Below, piece by piece: positions 32,894-37,931 of a DNA stretch of 37,931 nt (position 1 is its first letter; each line of letters starts with the position of its first letter). The stretch covers positions 1-37,931 of the forward strand of contig NZ_JOIY01000058.1 in assembly GCF_000720185.1 (NCBI RefSeq), read 5' to 3'. The notes under the pieces were generated by a model. It searched no databases, was not told where the DNA came from, and saw nothing but the letters and a program-made list of their open reading frames with translations. The stretch comes from Streptomyces sp. NRRL S-340 (GTDB lineage: Bacteria > Actinomycetota > Actinomycetes > Streptomycetales > Streptomycetaceae). The position numbers were made by a program, and so were the translations under genes.

Positions 32894-33904
32894 ATGAACG
32901 ACGGCAAGACGGTGTGGCTCCCGTACCGACCGGAACGGGTTCCCCGCCTGCCGGAAGGACTCTCCTACCGCTACTGGGACGGCTCCGCCTCGCTGCCCGG
33001 CGACCCGCGCGAGGTGAGCTTCCTGGTCGGGCCCCCCGCGACCGGCTCGGAACGCGTCTTCGCCCACCTGCTGCCGCGGGCGGTCAACGTCGAGGTCGTC
33101 CAGCTCCTCAGCTCCGGGTACGACCACATGGTGCCGCTGCTCGACCTGCTGCCGGCCGGGGCACGGCTGGCGACCACCCGCGGAGTGCACCGCGAGGCCA
33201 CCGCGGAACTGGCCGTCGCCCTGCTGCTCGCCCTCGCCCGCGGCCTCGGCCACTACGCCCGCCGGCAGGCCGCCGGGGACTGGCGCCCGGTCACCGGCAC
33301 CACGCTGGTCGGCAAGCGTGTGGTGGTGGTCGGATACGGCGCCGTGGGCGCGGCCGTGGCGGCACGGCTCGGCGCGTTCGGCTGCGAGGTCGTCCTCGTG
33401 GCCAGGACGGCGCGTACGACCCCGGCGGGCCGCGTGCACGGCGCGGCGGAACTGTCCGCGCTGCTGCCCACGGCCGACGCCGTGGTGCTGTGCGCCCCGC
33501 TGACCGAGGCGACGCGCGGCATGTTCGGCGCGGCACAGCTGGCGCTGCTGAAGGACGGCGCCCTGCTGGTGAACGTCGCCCGCGGGGAACTGCTGGACAC
33601 CGCCGCCGCCCTGCGCGAGGTGCGCGGCGGCCGGCTGCGCCTCGCCCTGGACGTGACCGATCCCGAGCCGCTGCCCGAGGGCCATCCCCTGTGGGACCTG
33701 CCCGGCGTCCTCGTCACTCCGCACGTGGCGGCCTTCACCGACGCGTTCCCGCAGCACAGCGTGGACTTCCTGCGGCGGCAGCTGGACCGGTTCGCGCGCG
33801 GCGCGGAACTGGACAACGTCGTCCACACGGCGGCATACGCACACGAACGCGGGCGGGCGTATGAGCACGGGGGCGCGCACGAGGCCGGTGAGCGGGTTGC
33901 CTGA
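32894..33904 (+). CDS. D-2-hydroxyacid dehydrogenase (NAD(P)-dependent)
   Basis: A 336-residue dehydrogenase. The Rossmann motif VVVGYGAVGAAVAARL, the substrate Arg in LVNVARGELLD, the Glu in DVTDPEPLPEGHPLW and the catalytic His in VLVTPHVAAF are all present in family order. It interconverts a 2-oxoacid and a D-2-hydroxyacid. The His/Ala-rich C-terminal tail (AHERGRAYEHGGAHEAGERV) is an odd extension created by overlap with the next gene. With a prephenate dehydratase in the same operon, phenylpyruvate to D-phenyllactate is an attractive but unproven reaction. Confidence 0.94.
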   Translation: MNDGKTVWLPYRPERVPRLPEGLSYRYWDGSASLPGDPREVSFLVGPPATGSERVFAHLLPRAVNVEVVQLLSSGYDHMVPLLDLLPAGARLATTRGVHREATAELAVALLLALARGLGHYARRQAAGDWRPVTGTTLVGKRVVVVGYGAVGAAVAARLGAFGCEVVLVARTARTTPAGRVHGAAELSALLPTADAVVLCAPLTEATRGMFGAAQLALLKDGALLVNVARGELLDTAAALREVRGGRLRLALDVTDPEPLPEGHPLWDLPGVLVTPHVAAFTDAFPQHSVDFLRRQLDRFARGAELDNVVHTAAYAHERGRAYEHGGAHEAGERVA

Positions 33905-34877
33905 GCGGGAACAGACCGGCGTGCGGGGCGGGTACCTGCGGATCGTCGGGCCGTACGCCGATCCGGTGCGGGTGCTCGGTTTCTACGAGCGGGACGGGCA
34001 CTCCGACGCGTCGGCGGCGTGGGAGTCGTTCACCTCCGTGTGGAACTGGTCCGCACCGCTCCCCGCGGCCGTCCCCTGGGATCCGTCCGGCGCCGCTCCG
34101 CTCGTGCGGGGTGTCGCGGGCGGGTTCTCGGTGTCGGGGCAGTGGCGGCTGCCACCGGCGGGAGCGGGAGCGGGAGCGCAGGAGGCGGCCGGCGGCCGGT
34201 GGCTGGCGCTGCGGCTGACCGAGCACCCGCGCCGGGCCGGGGCGGCCGGGGAGGCCTTCGGGGTGGCCGACCCGGACGTGGTCGTGGTGGCGTCCAAGGT
34301 GCTGCCCCGGCCGGCGGACGGGGCCCGCGCCGCCGGGGACACGCGGGGGCCGGGCTGCGGCACGGTGTTCCGGCTGGCGGACGCGTACGTGCCGGGCGGG
34401 TTCGCCACCAGCTCGGCGGGCACGCCGCTGGGGGCCGGGGACGCGGTGTTCGTGTGGGCGGCGGTCGCGGGCCTGGCGTTCGGCGCCGCGCGGCGGCTGA
34501 CCGACGCCCTGGCCCGGCTCGACGCACCGGGGGCGATGATGTCACCGGCCGGCGCGGCGGCCGAGCTGGCCGCGGCTCTCCACGACGAGCGGCTGAGCCT
34601 GGCGGCGCGGCTGCACGGTGTCGCCCGGGCGGCCGCCGGGGACCGGCCGGCCGCCCGGGCGGTGCTGGCCGGGCAGGTCCGGCGGGCGGCCCGGCTGGTG
34701 CACCAGGTGGTCTCGGCCGCGTACGAGTACGGTCTCGCCTTCCGCCGGAGCGCGGCGGAGGACCCCCTGATTTCCCTGGTGGACGACAGCACCCCGATAC
34801 TGCAGTACATGCGGTACGCGGTGGACCTGCTGCCGCCCGACGAGAGGACCCCCACGGTGGAAGGCGATACACGGTGA
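33861..34877 (+). CDS. Acyl-CoA-dehydrogenase-fold flavoprotein, short form
   Basis: A 338-residue protein from ATG 33861, overlapping the previous gene by 44 bp; GTG 33921, just after that gene's stop, is an alternative (318 residues). The central part reads as the beta domain and C-terminal helices of the acyl-CoA dehydrogenase/flavin monooxygenase fold: GCGTVFRLADAYVPGG, then AAVAGLAFGAARRLTDALARL, and HQVVSAAYEYGL near the end. The N-terminal helical domain seems shortened compared with the usual 380-400 residues, so flavin binding may be altered. A hydroxylase or oxidase role on an aromatic intermediate is inferred from its neighbours. Family assignment is moderate. Confidence 0.65.
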   Translation: MSTGARTRPVSGLPEREQTGVRGGYLRIVGPYADPVRVLGFYERDGHSDASAAWESFTSVWNWSAPLPAAVPWDPSGAAPLVRGVAGGFSVSGQWRLPPAGAGAGAQEAAGGRWLALRLTEHPRRAGAAGEAFGVADPDVVVVASKVLPRPADGARAAGDTRGPGCGTVFRLADAYVPGGFATSSAGTPLGAGDAVFVWAAVAGLAFGAARRLTDALARLDAPGAMMSPAGAAAELAAALHDERLSLAARLHGVARAAAGDRPAARAVLAGQVRRAARLVHQVVSAAYEYGLAFRRSAAEDPLISLVDDSTPILQYMRYAVDLLPPDERTPTVEGDTR

Positions 34878-35719
34878 CGACCGTCGCATATCAGGGTGAG
34901 CGCGGCTCCAACTCCGCGACCGTCGCCCGCGCGCTGTTCCCGGACGGCACCGAGCTGCCCTGCACGGGATTCGAGCAGGCGCTGGACGCGGTGACGCTGG
35001 GCACGGCCGACGTGGCGGCGATCCCCGTCGACAACTCCGCGGCGGGCCGGGTGGCGGACGTGCACCACCTGCTGCCGGAGTCGGGTCTGTTCATCGTCGG
35101 CGAGTACTTCCTCGCCATCCGGTTCGACCTGATGGGTGTCCCGGGCGCCTCCCTCGACCAGGTGGAGTGCGTCCGCAGCCACGTGCACGCCCTCGGCCAG
35201 TGCCGCAAGCTGCTGCGCGAGGGCGGCTGGCGCACGCTGGTCAGCGACGACACGGCGGGCTCGGCCCGTGAGGTGGCCGAACTGGGCGACCCGCGGCACG
35301 CGGCGCTCGCCCCGCCCGCCGCCGCCGCGCTGTACGGCCTCGACGTGCTGCGCGCGGGGGTCGAGGACGACCCGGACAACACCACGCGGTTCGTGGTGCT
35401 CTCCCGGGAACAGGGGCCCTGGCCGGGCACGGACGAGCCCACGGTGACCAGCCTGTTCTTCTGCGTGCGCAACATCCCGAGCGCCCTCTACAAGGCGCTC
35501 GGCGGGTTCGCCAGCAGCGGCGTCAACCTCACCAAGATCGAGAGCTACCAGATGGGCGCCGGGCTCAACCCGAGCCGCTTCTACGTCGAGATCGAGGGCC
35601 ACCCCGACGAGCCCAACGTCGCGCTCGCCCTCCAGGAGCTGCGCTTCTTCTCCTCCGAGGTGCGCATCCTCGGTGTCTACCCCTCCCACCCGCACCGGCG
35701 CGGGGAACGCCCCGCCTGA
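34874..35719 (+). CDS. pheA: Prephenate dehydratase with C-terminal ACT domain
   Basis: A 281-residue enzyme starting at GTG 34874, which overlaps the previous stop (GTGA). VAYQGERGSNSATVARALFP, ADVAAIPVDNSAAGRV, LVSDDTAGSAREVAE and the hallmark NTTRFVVLSRE form the dehydratase domain (to about 180). TSLFFCVRNIPSALYKAL to YVEIEGHPDE is the ACT domain (about 195-270), with ESYQMGAGLNPSRF in place of the usual ESRP motif, so Phe feedback may be weakened. It converts prephenate to phenylpyruvate. Presence in an accessory operon with redox enzymes suggests supply of phenylpyruvate for a specialised pathway rather than housekeeping Phe synthesis. Confidence 0.94.
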   Translation: MTTVAYQGERGSNSATVARALFPDGTELPCTGFEQALDAVTLGTADVAAIPVDNSAAGRVADVHHLLPESGLFIVGEYFLAIRFDLMGVPGASLDQVECVRSHVHALGQCRKLLREGGWRTLVSDDTAGSAREVAELGDPRHAALAPPAAAALYGLDVLRAGVEDDPDNTTRFVVLSREQGPWPGTDEPTVTSLFFCVRNIPSALYKALGGFASSGVNLTKIESYQMGAGLNPSRFYVEIEGHPDEPNVALALQELRFFSSEVRILGVYPSHPHRRGERPA

Positions 35720-35732
35720 GCCAGGACCGGGA

Positions 35733-36821
35733 TCAGTGCCGGGGGCCCGGGTAGGCCCTCGGCAGCCGCATGCCGCGCTCGGCCATCAGGGCGCGGACGC
35801 GGTCCGGGTAGTCGGTGATGACCCCGTCCACGCCCAGGTCCATCAGCGCCGCCAGCGTCGCGGGGTCGTCGCAGGTCCACGGGACGACCTTCAGTCCGCG
35901 CCGGTGGGCCTCGCGGACCATCCCCGCGTCGGGGTAGAAGCGGAAGTCCGGGTCGGCGACCGTGCCGTTCTGCGGGAAGCCGTAGTTGGGCGAGAGCGTG
36001 GTGAGGCCGGGGACGGCAGCGGCGGCGGCCTTCACGAAGTCGCCGTCGAAGTCGTCGGCGTCGACGCCGCCGAGCCACGGTGACGCGCCGGGCCTGCCCA
36101 CCTGGAGGAAGTCGTAATTGGTCAGGGCCACCAGCGGGTACGACGGCGCGAGCCGGTGCATCGCCTTCAGCGCGCCCCAGTCGAAGGACTGGACGGTGAC
36201 CTGCCGTTCGATGCCCGAGCGGTGGATCTCCTCGTACACCAGGCGTACGAACAGGGCGCGCGGCGCCGTCTGTTCCGGCGCGCCCGCCTCCACCTTGGTC
36301 TCGATGTTCAGCTTGACCTGCCGGGCCCGGTAGCGCTTGACCAGGTCCAGGACGTCCTTCAGCTCCACCATCCGCAGGCCCTTGATCTGCTCCTGCCCGG
36401 GGAAGCCGGGCAACTGCCGGTAGCCGCAGTCCATCGTCTTGATCTGGGCGAGCGTCAGGTCCTTGATGTACTTCCCGACGTACGGGTACATCGGGTCGCC
36501 CGGTGTCACCGGCCCGGTGTCCGCGCACTTCTGGGCGCTGATCTGCCGGTCGTGGTTGACGACCACCTTGCGGTCCCTGGTGATCTGCGTGTCCAGTTCC
36601 AGGGTGCTCACGCCGAGGCGCAGCGCCTTGCCGAACCCTTCCAGGGACTCCTCCGTGGTGAGGCCGAGACCGCCGCGGTGGGCCTGGAGGTCGAAGGGGG
36701 TCCGGTGGCGGGGCGGGGCGGGATGCCGGGGGGCGGCGGTGGACGCCTGCGCGCTCGCCGGGAGGGCGAGGGCGAGTGCGGGCAGGGCGGTGAGCAGGGC
36801 CAGGGCGCGCCGGAGGGTCAT
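35733..36821 (-). CDS. Secreted glycerophosphodiester phosphodiesterase
   Basis: A 362-residue protein with a Sec signal (MTLRRALALLTALPALALAL, cleaved near ASAQA-STAA). The GDPD signature is complete: AHRGG (His48, Arg49), TLELDTQITRD (Glu75, Asp77) and VVNHD (His90), with Glu in NIETKVE and the closing GVDGVITDYPDRV. It hydrolyses glycerophosphodiesters outside the cell, giving glycerol-3-phosphate. The gene converges on the prephenate dehydratase gene with only 13 bp between stops and no hairpin. No regulatory motif such as a PHO box was recognised. Confidence 0.95.
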   Translation of the reverse strand: MTLRRALALLTALPALALALPASAQASTAAPRHPAPPRHRTPFDLQAHRGGLGLTTEESLEGFGKALRLGVSTLELDTQITRDRKVVVNHDRQISAQKCADTGPVTPGDPMYPYVGKYIKDLTLAQIKTMDCGYRQLPGFPGQEQIKGLRMVELKDVLDLVKRYRARQVKLNIETKVEAGAPEQTAPRALFVRLVYEEIHRSGIERQVTVQSFDWGALKAMHRLAPSYPLVALTNYDFLQVGRPGASPWLGGVDADDFDGDFVKAAAAAVPGLTTLSPNYGFPQNGTVADPDFRFYPDAGMVREAHRRGLKVVPWTCDDPATLAALMDLGVDGVITDYPDRVRALMAERGMRLPRAYPGPRH

Positions 36822-37365
36822 GGGGAACCTCGTTCGGGTCGGAGCCGGGCGGGGCGTGGCGGGAACGGGGGAGCGGACCCGATGAGGTTAGGCCGTGGTT
36901 CCGGACGGTACGAGGCCCCTTCGTGAGGGTGGGGTGAACGGGCGCGGAACGGGGGCGCCGTCCGCGCCCGCGCCGGTGAGACGTGGTGCCGCTCGTGCCT
37001 GCCGCTGGTCCTGTGGCCGCTGGTCCCGTGCTTCTTGGTCCTGCGGCCCCGCCCGCCCGTGGACGGGGCGGGCGGGGCCGTCCGGTTCCGGCTGCCCGGG
37101 GAACGGCGCCGGAACGGGAAGGCGGCCCCCTGAGCGGGACCTGCGGGGGGCCGCCTGGCTTGTTCGGCAGTGCTGACCGGCTGCTGCCGGGGGGAGCGGG
37201 GCTCTGACTGCCGGGTGCGGCAGGGCCCTGATGCCGTCGCCGGGGCATCAGGGCCTCACACCGGGACAACGGAGCGGGGAGGGTGTGAGGTTCACGAGGT
37301 CCCGGCGAGGAGGGCGGGCGGGCGCGTGGGGCACCTTCGGCGTGCCCGGTCCGCCGGTGGGGGAG
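36822..37365. other. Non-coding stretch with two strong hairpins
   Basis: No gene can be supported here. A 10-bp stem GGCGGCCCCC (37121-37130) pairs with GGGGGCCGCC (37146-37155). A perfect 12-bp stem, 37224-37235 with 37244-37255 (8-nt loop), lies about 110 bp beyond the end of the small minus-strand gene and could be its terminator. Confidence 0.5.
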
Positions 37366-37623
37366 TCACAGGAACAGGGCCGCTCCGGGACCGTATCCGG
37401 CCATCGCCGCCGTCTCGGCCCAGGACCACACCAGGACGGGGTCCTGGGCGGGCCGCCCGCCGAGGGCGGCCGCGGCGGGGACCGTGCCGGCCGTGCCCGG
37501 CGTCGTGGCCGTTCCAGGCGTTCCCGTTGCCCCGGCCGTACCCTCCGGGGCCGGGGTGCGGGCGGTGCGACCGGTCCTGCGGCGCGCTCGCGTCCGCTCC
37601 TGGGTGATCACTGCGGAGGACAT
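37366..37623 (-). CDS. Small hypothetical protein with Gly-Thr-x repeats
   Basis: A possible 85-residue protein. It begins MSSAVITQERTRARRRTGRT, continues with collagen-like Gly-Thr/Ala triplets (GTAGATGTPGTATTPGTAG) and ends with VLVWSWAETAAMAGYGPG. I recognise no family. In favour of a real gene: a possible GGGAG ribosome site before ATG 37623 and a strong hairpin downstream at 37224-37255. Against: low complexity and short length. Confidence 0.35.
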   Translation of the reverse strand: MSSAVITQERTRARRRTGRTARTPAPEGTAGATGTPGTATTPGTAGTVPAAAALGGRPAQDPVLVWSWAETAAMAGYGPGAALFL

Positions 37624-37742
37624 GGCGGCTCCCGTTTTTCGAGCGGTACGGCGGATGGGTGCGGTGGTGCGGTCGGTGGGGTGGGTTGTGGTGGGTGGGT
37701 TTGTGGCGGGGGTATGTGGTGACTGGTGGTGCGGGCGGTGGG

Positions 37743-37931
37743 TCAGGCGGCGGTGGCGGTGATGGTGACGGGGATGTTGCCGCGGGTGGCCTTGGAGTAG
37801 GGGCAGATCTGGTGGGCGGCGTCGGCGAGTTGCTGTGCGGTGTGCTGGTCGACGCCGCCGAGGACGGGGCTGAGGACGGCGGAGAGGGTGAACTCGCCGT
37901 CGTCGCCGTGGGTGAGGGTGACCTCGGCGGT
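37743..37931 (-). CDS. Ohr/OsmC-family organic hydroperoxide resistance protein, C-terminal part
   Basis: Only the last 62 residues are in the window; the start lies beyond 37931. The strand VTLTHGDDGEFTLSAVLSPV, the helix HTAQQLADAAHQICPYSKAT and the end RGNIPVTITATA match the Ohr family closely. The Cys in ICPYSKATRGN is the second catalytic Cys of these thiol peroxidases, which reduce organic hydroperoxides with lipoylated proteins as reductant. Often controlled by a MarR-type OhrR, which is not in this window. Confidence 0.93.
   Translation of the reverse strand, partial: TAEVTLTHGDDGEFTLSAVLSPVLGGVDQHTAQQLADAAHQICPYSKATRGNIPVTITATAA

Noticed and set aside
31052..33880. A 942-codon minus-strand open frame crossing two genes
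   Set aside because: It overlaps the flavoprotein and dehydrogenase genes in wrong frames and has no recognisable domain.
1..37931. tRNA, rRNA, integrase, transposase or telomere-protein (Tap/Tpg) genes
   Set aside because: None was recognised on either strand, so integration or linearity cannot be claimed.

Overview
The window is high-GC actinobacterial DNA, almost certainly Streptomyces: strong third-position GC bias, many GTG starts, overlapping ATGA/GTGA gene junctions, a sortase-E type LAETG surface protein, a CYP105-like P450 with its redox partners, and a giant 'lonely Cys'-type protein next to a type VII secretion-associated partner. The middle of the window (about 13.8-23.5 kb) carries plasmid-type replication and partition genes, so the replicon is most likely a large Streptomyces plasmid or a plasmid-derived segment. 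No telomere, integrase or transposase is visible, so topology and integration state cannot be decided.

Layout. 1-5.3 kb: the C-terminal part of a giant modular protein of alternating His/Cys and degenerate modules, translationally coupled to a small type VII secretion-associated protein. 5.5-13.8 kb: a Tat-exported M20 amidohydrolase, a P450/ferredoxin/ferredoxin-reductase operon, an L,D-transpeptidase lipoprotein, an ECF sigma factor, an alpha/beta hydrolase and a small Smr-like protein. 13.8-17.3 kb (minus): a primase-polymerase, a D5/SF3 helicase and a small unknown gene. 17.25-18.1 kb: a non-coding, probable origin region with about 24 GTCCCT/AGGGAC elements in both orientations around a 129-bp nested dyad. 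18.1-21.7 kb: an HTH/coiled-coil protein, ParA and ParB. 21.7-23.5 kb: a second repeat-rich non-coding stretch followed by two coupled winged-helix genes that could be a second, RepL-like replication or control module. 23.6-30.2 kb (minus): a cold-shock protein, an LAETG surface protein, a TrmB/LuxR-type regulator and a large secreted subtilisin. 30.6-37.9 kb: MsrA, a BBE-like flavoprotein, a three-gene operon (D-2-hydroxyacid dehydrogenase, acyl-CoA-dehydrogenase-like flavoprotein, prephenate dehydratase), a secreted glycerophosphodiester phosphodiesterase, a small unknown gene and the end of an Ohr-type peroxidase.

The most striking signal is a 15-bp palindrome, TATTACG(C/G)CGTAATA, present ten times between 5.3 and 21.76 kb: four copies cluster between the sigma factor and the hydrolase, the rest sit around the par genes and at gene ends. 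It is the best candidate for the centromere (parS) of the plasmid ParAB system. Three copies at gene 3' ends are extended by GC-rich arms to perfect palindromes of 25-39 bp, and two of these encode the last codons and stop codon of unrelated genes in the same frame.

Working model (inference): primase-polymerase plus D5 helicase initiate replication at the iteron/dyad region; ParA/ParB segregate the plasmid through the dispersed palindromes; the rest is accessory cargo (secreted effector, secreted hydrolases, redox enzymes and a small phenylpyruvate-related oxidation cassette).
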